Source: an uncultured Bacteroidales bacterium
GTDB taxonomy: Bacteria > Bacteroidota > Bacteroidia > Bacteroidales > F082
NCBI GenBank assembly: GCA_900318465.1
Contig: ONKQ01000028.1
Span: 1 to 64,000 of the forward strand
Direction: 5' to 3'
Length of the DNA stretch: 64,000 bases
A program made the translations under genes and the position numbers. The notes under the pieces were generated by a model that did not search any database, was not told where the DNA came from, and saw nothing but the letters and a program-made list of their open reading frames with translations. This document shows positions 54,701-61,227 of this stretch, in pieces. Each line of letters begins with the position of its first letter. Positions within the stretch are counted from its first letter, which is position 1.

Positions 54701-55195
54701 GCGCAAGCTGCCCACAATGCTTCCGGCACAATTCGTTGCTTCAACGCTGGGATGGTCACCATCGAGGAAGTCTTTCGTGTTGGGCAAAATGCCACAATTA
54801 TAGATGCGGGTATAACCCGTGGCTACGCAAGCTATGGCACCCACAGTATCAGCAGGATATGAAGTGCTGGTAATATTGACCCCTTTAAGATTGACATTGC
54901 GTATCACGGCATTGTTAGCAGTGACAAAGAGGGGGTTGGTAAGGCCACTGATGGTATGGCCGGCACCGTCAAATTGGCCAGAGAAAACATTATTAGTGGG
55001 GGTGTATCCCGACGCGTCAATGTCAGCCCCAATAACATAATTGCCCGTGGCGGTCATTGCGTTCAGTCCAGCCACATCGGTAATTGTAGTGGGTGTTTGT
55101 CCCCATCCCAAAAACGGAGCAAGCAAAACAGCCCCAATAATTAATGCAAGGCCGCATCTCTTTTGTTTATTTGTCGTAATATGTATTCTCTTCAT
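51731..55195 (-). CDS. Secreted GLUG/beta-helix repeat protein (1154 residues), first gene of giant operon
   Basis: A signal peptide (GLALIIGAVLLAPFLGWGQ) is followed by a GLUG-like beta-helix entry (about 37-115, FSGQFDGAGHTISGL), the same style as residues about 6485-6745 of the giant protein. The middle is unique with many aromatic residues. The C-terminal 300 or so residues carry about six G-rich units (FYGGGVMAQA, FFGAGNGGTN, FYGAGNLGGV, AYGGGYSASI, VFGGGDESAV, IYGGGNMGEI). It ends within a unit, with no sorting domain. The start at 55195 (MKRIH) was preferred to 55201 (MVMKR); both are possible. As first gene downstream of a 367-base AT-rich region it probably defines the operon start. 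Confidence 0.8.
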   Translation of the reverse strand: MKRIHITTNKQKRCGLALIIGAVLLAPFLGWGQTPTTITDVAGLNAMTATGNYVIGADIDASGYTPTNNVFSGQFDGAGHTISGLTNPLFVTANNAVIRNVNLKGVNITSTSYPADTVGAIACVATGYTRIYNCGILPNTKDFLDGDHPSVEATNCAGSIVGSLRDDSRVVNCFSYADVSSTSNNARAAGIVGHNTFASTAQVSNNKYYKLRTMVVNCMYYGDITSSNIWPVYGGEKITNSGNNSINNYNFYSDSCSFSPAAQSPATTHKYNCSWPARYDYLTRYEFHRSLLNSNRELCGWWVGASSAPSTMTTAQVQAVPKDASLMAKWVLAPEEAPFPILKSPGYYPSPINKDADAAWRISANEWEGKKLGTLDVTVKSGDHYTASDVQLTLVITDMDTLRGDYCYCKVQLPYYNTVFGNPSSTNWTTKYAGNYTNYAVTGWEITDVTGGTEGTFVADWQNGYNFADRDCTKKDKYSVSGRIFAQGGFYYVPNGVTAITIKAHWGKAVYLGNGDFYYDRVDFKHDNNKPGTAFAPSGARSSTLENGQTLRSGKIKQVATDYFTAGTDVFDNALVLVGNHQYCTGNESVDPSQRAFTIMSPDFDFDNEPDYCLEWQLGLNTNRYSICPMRIDFLPVVEIGLGLKKDGSTQFYSLGCYNPLGHFEVTETALIRFGQYEFSNKNRSATLYAPLILNGGIYEQYVKGNSAIAWSTADDKINYIIVGGNVYMYGFTPGAHVNQNAAFPTRHCAVNALGGKFDKFFLTGNFNERVSPNQDSPHAYIDGGKFDHVAAAGKEGIYGDVTWRINHARIKEFYGGGVMAQATGNNYKIVKGSIDVVIDNSIVDKYCGGPKFGDMVSGKTVTTSATGTTFGVFFGAGNGGTNYMQYASTDNVAAPIDDVSGWAGTVNSNYHPQRYRSRDQGYEADYEYEVINTSTGTQNNTVVNRSYYFSAQFATTNTGRVTNTLKDCIVKKNFYGAGNLGGVNDNVISTLTDTEVRGSAYGGGYSASIPEVRIYNKDKNCPVVDIYSGYIAPPTSGTFTSYIWSNHPSLNTSHPAGDGIFFTEVLLVDLGKVTGNVDFTIQGKSTIGTMENGVLKPGTGNVFGGGDESAVGGSTLVKVLDQTKVFGNIYGGGNMGEIGGDTKVIINGVTPQP

Positions 55196-55219
55196 AACCA
55201 TATAATTTACTATTCACAT

Positions 55220-55283
55220 TTATATTTATTTAAAACATTTATTTAAGAAAAATTATATTTATTTAAAATATTTATTTAAGAAA
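55220..55283. repeat. Two 31-bp direct repeats upstream of the giant operon
   Basis: Copies at 55220-55250 and 55253-55283 differ at one base and have a 33-bp period, about three helical turns. They lie between the candidate promoter and the first ATG, so they would be in the transcribed leader. Confidence 0.85.
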
Positions 55284-55304
55284 TATTTAATAGCAAAAAT
55301 CGTG

Positions 55305-55312
55305 CAAAAGTA
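55305..55312 (-). promoter_or_regulatory. Candidate -7 element for the giant operon
   Basis: The minus strand reads TACTTTTG, matching TAnnTTTG, about 110 bases before the ATG. No convincing -33 TTTG at the right spacing, so transcription may need an activator or start elsewhere. Confidence 0.4.
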
Positions 55313-55562
55313 CGCATAATCTTCCAATAATTGTATTCCTTTTCACATTTTTTTCTTGTAGGGGGTGGGGTGAAACTAACTGATTATCAATAAGTTATAA
55401 ACAAACAAAAATAAAAGGGAATATTTCTAACCCATTGTCGTTATTTTTTCACGGAAAATGGAGGATTTTTCAATGAAAAAAATGCCTTTTTAGACTTTTT
55501 TGCATTGTCACCATATTCCAATGTGTCAACATTATGTTTTCGCTGCTAAAACTCAAGTTTAT

Positions 55563-56474
55563 TCACGACTTAAGGCAAAGGCACACCAAGGCCGCCAAGA
55601 CCATCAACAGGGGGATGATTTTGCTCTTGATGTTCTGCTCGTGGAAGCCGAAGATGCCATAGACAAATGAAACCACAAGGCGCACGCCGTATAATATAAG
55701 AGGAATGAGCACCACAACGGCAGCCTCCTGTTTCAAACCCGTCAGGTAGATGACATCGGCCACGGTGACAAACACAGCCATTGCCGCGATGCCCCAACGC
55801 CACTCGAAGGGTTGCTCCTTGCGCTTCGGAAGCCAAATGAAAAAGAACAGCACCGCCATCATCAGGAAGTCGTAAATCGTGTACCACGCCTGAATGGTGG
55901 CAGGCGAGATGCTCTCCTTGCTGAGGAGGAACTTGTCGTAGACGCCGCTAAAGGCCACCAAAATCGCCGAACCGAGCAGCATATACACCCACTTGTTCGA
56001 CTTGAACTCAATGCCCTCCAACTTGCCCGAGCGGTTCATGAAGTAGAACGAGATGATAGCCAAAACCACACCAGTGCCTTGCAGCCAAGTCAGGCTTTCA
56101 TGGAAAACACAAAACATCAGGATGACGGTGATGGCCGGCCTCAGCTGGTTGACAGGCCCCACCACCGTGATGGGCAGGTGTTTCATGGCCGAGTAGCTGA
56201 ACATCCACGAGCAGAGAATGAGCGCGGTCTTGCCCATGATGAGCAGGTGCTGGCGCGGAGTCAGCGGCTCGATGAAAAGTTTCTGCATGAAGTCGCCCTC
56301 GAAAAGGCCCGGATTGAAGTGCGACAGCAGCACAAAAGGCAAAAACAGCAGGCCGCTAATCATAGTGCTGTAAAACAACACAGGAATGATGGCATTGCCG
56401 ACGACGGTCTGTTTCTTGAAGATGTCGTAAAAGCCCAAAAGGACGGCTGAAGTCAGGGAAAGGATTACCCACAT
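55563..56474 (-). CDS. EamA/DMT-superfamily transporter
   Basis: The 303-residue inner-membrane protein has about ten hydrophobic helices in two EamA-like halves. The N-terminal half has the conserved Pro-rich helix LPITVVGPVNQLRPAITVI; the second half begins near residue 160 and ends in a short Lys tail. DMT transporters export or import small metabolites such as amino acids or nucleotide sugars; the substrate cannot be predicted. It lies 23 bases downstream of the toxin gene on the same strand and may be read through from it. Confidence 0.88.
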   Translation of the reverse strand: MWVILSLTSAVLLGFYDIFKKQTVVGNAIIPVLFYSTMISGLLFLPFVLLSHFNPGLFEGDFMQKLFIEPLTPRQHLLIMGKTALILCSWMFSYSAMKHLPITVVGPVNQLRPAITVILMFCVFHESLTWLQGTGVVLAIISFYFMNRSGKLEGIEFKSNKWVYMLLGSAILVAFSGVYDKFLLSKESISPATIQAWYTIYDFLMMAVLFFFIWLPKRKEQPFEWRWGIAAMAVFVTVADVIYLTGLKQEAAVVVLIPLILYGVRLVVSFVYGIFGFHEQNIKSKIIPLLMVLAALVCLCLKS

Positions 56475-56497
56475 AACAAAAAATGGTTTTTGAAAAA

Positions 56498-56770
56498 TCA
56501 GAACACATCTTCGTGTGTTCCCGTATCAAACAAGTAAAGCAAACAACGATTTCTCACAATACGGTACACCAACACCCAGTCGAATTGAACATGGCATTCA
56601 CGAAAAGCCTTGTAGTTGCCCGAAAGTTGGTGATCCTTGTGCTTGGGGTCCAAAGGGATACCTTCAGCCAATTGGCGCACTATATCATCAAGCAAAGAAA
56701 CATCAAGGCCACGTCTTTTTGCCAACTTGTACGATTTCTTGTACCTGCTGGAAAATTCAATGCTCATCAT
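56498..56770 (-). CDS. YafQ-family type II toxin (mRNA interferase)
   Basis: The 90-residue protein has the RelE/ParE fold features of YafQ: a basic N-terminal helix (SSRYKKSYKLAKRRGLD), DIVRQLAEGIPLDPKHKDHQLSG, then a beta-sheet with ECHVQFDWVLVYRI and the C-terminal TGTHEDVF where YafQ has its catalytic His. YafQ toxins cut mRNA in the ribosomal A site. The start may be 56770 or the next Met at 56767. It follows the antitoxin by four bases, the usual antitoxin-first order. Confidence 0.9.
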   Translation of the reverse strand: MMSIEFSSRYKKSYKLAKRRGLDVSLLDDIVRQLAEGIPLDPKHKDHQLSGNYKAFRECHVQFDWVLVYRIVRNRCLLYLFDTGTHEDVF

Positions 56771-56774
56771 GGGC

Positions 56775-56978
56775 TTATTCGTTTATTTTTTTCAAATAAT
56801 CGTCAAAGTCGCGGCATTTGGTGGTGCGTCCGTTCTTGAAGTCGTCAATGGCTTCGTCAAGACCCGATTTCTTTTTTGTCGTCTTGGCCTTACTGATGCC
56901 ATCGAGTTTCAGCAAAGCGGCTATCAATCCTTTTATTGCCGGATTGGTAGCATCATATTGCAAAGTGATTGTTTCCAT
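56775..56978 (-). CDS. Antitoxin of the YafQ pair
   Basis: The 67-residue protein METITLQYDATN... has an N-terminal beta-strand and helix like the dimerisation region of RHH-type antitoxins, and an acidic, probably disordered C-terminal half (SGLDEAIDDFKNG, FDDYLKKINE) suited to wrapping the toxin. A much longer open frame continues upstream, but its extra 78 codons lie on the coding region of the endonuclease/phosphatase gene in another frame, so the start at 56978 is preferred. A -7 element at 57009-57002 fits this start. The identity as antitoxin rests mainly on position. Confidence 0.82.
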   Translation of the reverse strand: METITLQYDATNPAIKGLIAALLKLDGISKAKTTKKKSGLDEAIDDFKNGRTTKCRDFDDYLKKINE

Positions 56979-57001
56979 TTTTCCCGTTTGCTTTTCGGCA
57001 G

Positions 57002-57009
57002 CAAAATTA
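57002..57009 (-). promoter_or_regulatory. Candidate promoter -7 element for the toxin-antitoxin pair
   Basis: The minus strand reads TAATTTTG, 24 bases before the antitoxin ATG, next to the end of the preceding gene (57013). No clear -33 element. Confidence 0.4.
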
Positions 57010-57012
57010 CAA

Positions 57013-58062
57013 CTATTTTTCGATTTGGGAAACGTTTTGTTCCAAATCAATGTAAACCGGCAGATGGTCGCTGAAGCCGCCAAAGTAGCGCGGCCCGATA
57101 TAGGTGCGGAACAGCTTCTTCCCGTGATAGGTATCGTCGTCTTCCAACATGAAATCGGCATGAAAGATTCGTGCGCTACCTTCTTTATAATGAAGCCCTT
57201 CCCTATCCTCAATCACGGCAGGGGTGACAATGATTTGGTCGAAAACCTGCCAATCGGCCTGATGCTTCAGAGTGCCCTCAAAACCCAAACTGTCGTTTTT
57301 CCCGAACAGGTTGACCAAGCAGCCTTCCTCCATCTCGCTCGGATGGCGCGCCCGCAGCACATCGTAGACACTTGGGTCGGTGGGACAGTCGTTCAGGTCG
57401 CCCATGATGATAATTTTCAGTTGGTAATTTTCGGGCATCGAAGCACAAATGGAATCGACCTTGGCTCGCAAAATGGCAGCAGCACATGAACGCGAACCCA
57501 CCGTTTCCAACTCGCCACTATAACGGCTCGGCCAGTGGTTGACGAAAACATGAATCGTATCAGCCTGTTGGTCAATGAACTTGGCATACAAAATGTCCCT
57601 TGAATGATAGGCGGTGTCTTCGGGATTGTAATAAGGAAAAACGGCACTTTCCACCAACGAAAAACAGTCCAAGGAATACACAATGGCCGGGTCGATGCCG
57701 CGCTTGTCGGGACCTTCGTAATGCACAAAGCGGTAGTTGTGCTTTTTCAGCGGAGTCTGTTCAAAAACGGCACTCAACACATACTCGTTTTCCACCTCGC
57801 ACACGCCCATGATGCCGATAGGCCTGTTCTCCGACATGGCAAGAATGGCCTTATACATGTTGTTGCGTTTCTTGTAAAATCGGCTCTTCGTCCAATGCTG
57901 CATACCGTCCTCGGTAAAGGCGTTGTACGATTTCGTGCTGTCCACAAAGGGGTCGAAGAAATTCTCCATGTTCCAGAAAGCGATGCGGATGGGCTCGTTT
58001 TGGGCTGACACTATTGTTGTTATCACAAAACTCACAAAACAAATCAAAACAAGCTTTTTCAT
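57013..58062 (-). CDS. Secreted endonuclease/exonuclease/phosphatase-fold protein
   Basis: The 349-residue protein has a signal peptide (SFVITTIVSAQ). It carries the EEP signature residues: FWNMENFFD, GVCEVEN (catalytic Glu), NHWPSRYSG, MGDLNDCP (Asp-Asn) and SDHLPVY (final Asp-His). Enzymes of this fold cut DNA, sugar phosphates or phospholipids with a divalent metal. Bacteroidetes have many exported members, often annotated as nuclease or phosphatase without proof. The start at 58062 (MKKLVL) is preferred over the frame that extends 38 codons upstream, since only it places the signal at the N-terminus. Confidence 0.88.
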   Translation of the reverse strand: MKKLVLICFVSFVITTIVSAQNEPIRIAFWNMENFFDPFVDSTKSYNAFTEDGMQHWTKSRFYKKRNNMYKAILAMSENRPIGIMGVCEVENEYVLSAVFEQTPLKKHNYRFVHYEGPDKRGIDPAIVYSLDCFSLVESAVFPYYNPEDTAYHSRDILYAKFIDQQADTIHVFVNHWPSRYSGELETVGSRSCAAAILRAKVDSICASMPENYQLKIIIMGDLNDCPTDPSVYDVLRARHPSEMEEGCLVNLFGKNDSLGFEGTLKHQADWQVFDQIIVTPAVIEDREGLHYKEGSARIFHADFMLEDDDTYHGKKLFRTYIGPRYFGGFSDHLPVYIDLEQNVSQIEK

Positions 58063-58198
58063 AAAATCATAGGAAAGCTGCCAACTGGCGGCTTTCCTGC
58101 GGCGACATGGTTGTGTAGCCGCCATTGCTCGCAAAGCAGTTTTGAATGTTTTGATGGTTTTGTGATAAATCTCCATAATTCCTCTTTTGTTTCAGCTG

Positions 58199-58225
58199 CA
58201 AATTTAGGAATTGTTTTTATTTTTG
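58199..58225. promoter_or_regulatory. Divergent -7 elements between the EEP gene and the thioredoxin-like gene
   Basis: Minus strand: TAAATTTG (58206-58199), giving a leader of about 130 bases for the EEP gene. Plus strand: TATTTTTG (58218-58225), only four bases before the ATG at 58230, which would make a leaderless or nearly leaderless mRNA. No -33 elements are obvious. Confidence 0.35.
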
Positions 58226-58229
58226 CACC

Positions 58230-59033
58230 ATGAAATCGAAATTGTTCATCTTTTTGTTCTTGCTCGTCACCCATTGGGGCATGGCACAAAACGCCCATTT
58301 CTGGGACGGCATAGAGACTTTCGACGGACCAACGGACAACAACCCGCTGTTGGCATCGCAGTTGGATTTCTATTTCGACAAGTTAGTGGCTCCCCTACCC
58401 GACTCCATCACTTTGGAAATCAACAGGTTGATAGAGAGAACCGAATACAACACCGAGCTTCGCGATTTCATCCTTTGGCACCTGTTGGAGAAATACCAAA
58501 ACCCCGAGTACATGAGCCAAGACCAAGTGTTCGTCTACCTTTACGACCATTTCTTTTCCCAATTGGAAATCAAGGACTTGGATAAGCGTAACTTGTCCAT
58601 GATTCGCAAAAAGGCAGAACGGTTGAGAAGGCTGGCACTGTACAACACTGCACCGAACATCAAACTCCACGATTCCATTGATTTACAATCCATTGAAAAC
58701 GAATTCACGGTCTTGTTTTTCTATGACCACGACTGCGACGTCTGCCATGATGAAATGCTGGACTTGGATTCGGTTGCACAACGCCATAGCAATATCACCA
58801 TTCTCGCCATCGACTCGAACCTTGATAGTTCAGGCGGATTTGAAATACGACCAAAAGGAAACGGTTCAGAATCCCCCATTCAAAACTTTCAGGTGACAAA
58901 TCCGACAGAACTCAATGGAATCTACGACGCTTACGACATCGAAACCACGCCCCTGCTTTACGTCCTCGACCGCGACAAGCGCATTGTCGCCAAAAAAATT
59001 CGCGCAAGGCAGGTGAATTTTTTCATTGAATAA
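58230..59033 (+). CDS. Exported thioredoxin-like protein with DUF5106-type N-terminal domain
   Basis: The 267-residue protein has a signal peptide (THWGMAQ). The helical N-terminal half, with LVAPLPDSITLEINRLIERTEYN, resembles DUF5106. The C-terminal half is a thioredoxin fold, with LFFYDHDCDVCHDEM holding a CxxC pair (Cys-Asp-Val-Cys) at about 169-172 and the cis-Pro strand ETTPLLYVLD. Likely a periplasmic thiol-disulfide oxidoreductase, as common in Bacteroidetes. It is separated from the rubredoxin gene by 72 bases containing a promoter, so it is probably its own transcript. Confidence 0.82.
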   Translation: MKSKLFIFLFLLVTHWGMAQNAHFWDGIETFDGPTDNNPLLASQLDFYFDKLVAPLPDSITLEINRLIERTEYNTELRDFILWHLLEKYQNPEYMSQDQVFVYLYDHFFSQLEIKDLDKRNLSMIRKKAERLRRLALYNTAPNIKLHDSIDLQSIENEFTVLFFYDHDCDVCHDEMLDLDSVAQRHSNITILAIDSNLDSSGGFEIRPKGNGSESPIQNFQVTNPTELNGIYDAYDIETTPLLYVLDRDKRIVAKKIRARQVNFFIE

Positions 59034-59041
59034 GATTCGGC

Positions 59042-59072
59042 ATTGCAGAATGAATAAAAAATCCTATTTTTG
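59042..59072 (+). promoter_or_regulatory. Bacteroidetes-type promoter for the rubredoxin-Hrb-FprA operon
   Basis: ATTG (59042-59045) precedes TATTTTTG (59065-59072) by 19 bases, a good -33 / -7 pair, about 34 bases before the rubredoxin ATG. Confidence 0.6.
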
Positions 59073-59105
59073 CCCACTCAATACTAACCTTTAAACTATA
59101 TCAAG

Positions 59106-59267
59106 ATGAAAAAGTACGTTTGCGACGTCTGCGGTTATGTTTACGACCCAGAACAAGGCGACCCCGACAGCGGCATCGCCCCCGGCACCCCGTTTGAGGC
59201 CATTCCCGACAATTGGAAATGCCCGCTTTGCGGCATCGGCAAGGACAGTTTTTCTGTCATGGAATAA
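59106..59267 (+). CDS. Rubredoxin
   Basis: The 53-residue protein [18 protein letters not shown]... has the two CxxC pairs of a mononuclear iron rubredoxin (Cys6/Cys9 and Cys39/Cys42, in CDVCGY and CPLCGIGK), plus the conserved [19 protein letters not shown] middle. It is full length for the family. It should shuttle single electrons in the cytoplasm. It lies upstream of the Hrb and FprA genes, its likely electron partners in oxygen or nitric-oxide reduction. Confidence 0.95.
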   Translation: MKKYVCDVCGYVYDPEQGDPDSGIAPGTPFEAIPDNWKCPLCGIGKDSFSVME

Positions 59268-59329
59268 ACGAGAGACTTAGGACATAGGACTATAGGACTG
59301 GAGGGCATCCCCCGTCCTAAGTCCCTCGT
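59268..59329 (+). other. Large intercistronic hairpin between rubredoxin and Hrb genes
   Basis: acgag-a-gacttaggac (59268-59283) pairs with gtcctaagtc-c-ctcgt (59314-59329): a ten-base stem, one mismatch, and five more base pairs, with a loop of about 30 bases. There is no T run, so it is more likely an mRNA-processing or stability element, or a partial terminator, than a full stop. Confidence 0.6.
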
Positions 59330-59354
59330 CCTTAGTCAATTAATGCAACAAATA

Positions 59355-59975
59355 ATGGATACCAAGGCATTATTCAACATAGGCTACGGCCTTTATGTGC
59401 TTACCACCAACTACGACAACATCGACAACGGCTGCATCGTGAACACCGTGATTCAGGTCACGAGCAACCCGCTGCAAATTGCGGTGACCGTCAACAAGGG
59501 CAACTACACGCACGACCTCATCAAGGACTCTTGCGTATTCAATGTTTCGATGCTGACCACCGAAACGCCGATGAAGGTGTTTGAGCATTTCGGGTTCCAA
59601 AGCGGGCGCAAAGTGAACAAGTTCGCCAACTGCGAGGCCGAGCACCGCGCCTTGAACCATGTGCTCTACATCCCGAAATACACCAACGCTTATTTGGCCT
59701 GCCGCGTCACCAAGAGCATCGACTTCGGCACACACACCATGTTCATCGCCGATGTGCTTGATGCTCAGGTGCTTTCCGACGTGCCTTCCGTGACCTACGA
59801 CTATTACCAAAAGAACATCAAACCCAAACCGCAGCCCGCCGAGAAACCCAAGGACGGCAAACGTCGCTGGGTGTGCAAGGTGTGCGGCTACGTCTATGAG
59901 GGCGACTTCCTCCCCGACGACATCGAATGTCCAATCTGCAAACACGGAAAAGAGGATTTTGAAGAAATTCTATAA
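59355..59975 (+). CDS. High-molecular-weight rubredoxin (flavin reductase domain plus rubredoxin), Hrb-like
   Basis: The 206-residue protein has an N-terminal FMN-binding split-barrel flavin reductase domain (about 1-150, with IGYGLYVLTTNYDN and VNTVIQVTSNPLQIAV). A Pro/Lys linker (KPKPQPAEKPKDGK) leads to a C-terminal rubredoxin domain with CKVCGYVYEG and CPICKHGK. This is the layout of Moorella Hrb, which passes electrons from NAD(P)H to the flavodiiron protein FprA. FprA follows by two bases, supporting that role. An ATG at 59343 is an equally possible start; curiously it opens with the same 13 bases (atgcaacaaataa) as the FprA start. Confidence 0.9.
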   Translation: MDTKALFNIGYGLYVLTTNYDNIDNGCIVNTVIQVTSNPLQIAVTVNKGNYTHDLIKDSCVFNVSMLTTETPMKVFEHFGFQSGRKVNKFANCEAEHRALNHVLYIPKYTNAYLACRVTKSIDFGTHTMFIADVLDAQVLSDVPSVTYDYYQKNIKPKPQPAEKPKDGKRRWVCKVCGYVYEGDFLPDDIECPICKHGKEDFEEIL

Positions 59976-59977
59976 TT

Positions 59978-61168
59978 ATGCAACAAATAAAATTAACCGA
60001 AAACATTTATTACGTCGGCGTGAACGACCGCCGCACCGACCGTTTTGAAAACCATATCGAACTGCCCAACGGCGTTTCCTACAATTCCTACCTCATTGTG
60101 GATGAGAAAGTTGCCTTAATTGACCCCGTTGAGGCGGGCTTCATCGAGGAATATCTTTTCAAAATCAAATCGGTGCTGCAAGGCCGCAAAGTCGATTACC
60201 TTATTATTAATCACGACGAACCAGACCATAGCAGTAGCATCGCAGCGGTGCTTCGCGAATGGCCCGAAGTGCAGGTGGTGGGCAACTCCAAAACCTTTGC
60301 ACCGCTTGAAGCATTTTATGGTCCCATCGAGAACAAGAAAACCGTGGCTGAAGGCGAGACTTTGAGCCTTGGCAAGCACACCTTGCAGTTCTTCATGGTG
60401 CCGATGGTGCATTGGCCCGAATCGATGGTGACTTACGAGCAAACGAGCGGCATTGTTTTCAGCAACGACGCCTTTGGCGGCTTCGGTGCCTTGAACGGAG
60501 GCATCTTCGATGACCAAGTGAATTTGGCCTTCTACGAGGACGACATGCGCCGCTACTACGCCAACATCGTCGGCAAGGTGGCCATGCAAGCCCTGAAAGC
60601 CATCGAGAAACTTGGCGGTTTGGAAATCAAGATGATAGCCCCTTCACATGGCCTCGTTTGGCGTAGCAATTTGGCTTGGGTCATTGGCAAATACACCCAA
60701 TGGAGCAAGCAAGAGAGCGAAGAAGGCGTGGTCGTCGTCTACGGCTCGATGCACGGCAACACCGGCGTGATGGCCGACATCGTGGCACGTGGCGCAGCCG
60801 AGGCGGGCATCAAGGAAGTGAAAGTCTATGATGTGGCCAAGACCGAGGTTTCGTTCATCATGAGCGACATCTGGAAATACAAAGGTGTCATCATCGGAGC
60901 CTGTGCCCACTACGCCAGCATGTTCCCCAATATGACCCTTTTGACTCATGAAATCAATGAGTTCAAGCCGAAGGACAAGGTTTATGGTCTCTTTGGCGGC
61001 ATGAGTTGGAGCGGCGGCGGCGTGAAAACCCTCGCCAAATATGCTGAAGAAGGCAAGTGGAATCTCGTGGCCGAAAGCGTCGAAGTGAAAGGCGCCCCCA
61101 TCCGCGAAGAGGATTGGGACAAGCTCTACAACCTTGGAAAGGCAGTGGCCGAGGCCGTTAAGGGGTGA
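59978..61168 (+). CDS. fprA: Flavodiiron protein (A-type flavoprotein, oxygen/NO reductase)
   Basis: The 396-residue protein joins a metallo-beta-lactamase-type diiron domain (HDEPDH about 76-81, VPMVHWPES, FSNDAFGG, PSHGLVWR supply the iron ligands) to a flavodoxin domain (from about 250, VYGSMHGNTGVMAD binding FMN). Such proteins reduce O2 to water or NO to N2O and protect anaerobes. It receives electrons from rubredoxin-type partners, and the two preceding genes fit. It is of normal family length. A terminator follows at 61192-61226. Confidence 0.95.
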   Translation: MQQIKLTENIYYVGVNDRRTDRFENHIELPNGVSYNSYLIVDEKVALIDPVEAGFIEEYLFKIKSVLQGRKVDYLIINHDEPDHSSSIAAVLREWPEVQVVGNSKTFAPLEAFYGPIENKKTVAEGETLSLGKHTLQFFMVPMVHWPESMVTYEQTSGIVFSNDAFGGFGALNGGIFDDQVNLAFYEDDMRRYYANIVGKVAMQALKAIEKLGGLEIKMIAPSHGLVWRSNLAWVIGKYTQWSKQESEEGVVVVYGSMHGNTGVMADIVARGAAEAGIKEVKVYDVAKTEVSFIMSDIWKYKGVIIGACAHYASMFPNMTLLTHEINEFKPKDKVYGLFGGMSWSGGGVKTLAKYAEEGKWNLVAESVEVKGAPIREEDWDKLYNLGKAVAEAVKG

Positions 61169-61191
61169 GACCCCTGCCCTATCAAAAAATG

Positions 61192-61226
61192 AATCCCTCC
61201 GTTTCGGTTGAAGTGGAGGGGTTTTT
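61192..61226 (+). terminator. Terminator of the rubredoxin-Hrb-FprA operon
   Basis: aatccctcc pairs with ggaggggtt (one G-T pair), 14-base loop, followed by T5. It lies in the gap between convergent genes. Confidence 0.88.
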
Positions 61227-61227
61227 G

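Larger units (their letters stand above)
55196..55562. other. AT-rich leader/promoter region of the giant operon
   Basis: No gene is present. From the operon side it contains a 31-bp direct repeat (55220-55283), a candidate -7 element (55312-55305), a G-rich stretch gggggtgggg (55361-55370) and A/T runs up to the end of the transporter gene. No clear terminator for that transporter gene was found. Confidence 0.5.

Noticed and set aside
56483..57074. Plus-strand frames opposite the toxin-antitoxin pair
   Set aside because: The minus strand encodes a recognisable YafQ-type toxin and a matching antitoxin.
56979..57212. N-terminal extension of the antitoxin (78 extra codons)
   Set aside because: It is read through the end of the secreted endonuclease/phosphatase gene in another frame; the Met at 56978 gives a normal antitoxin and fits a promoter.
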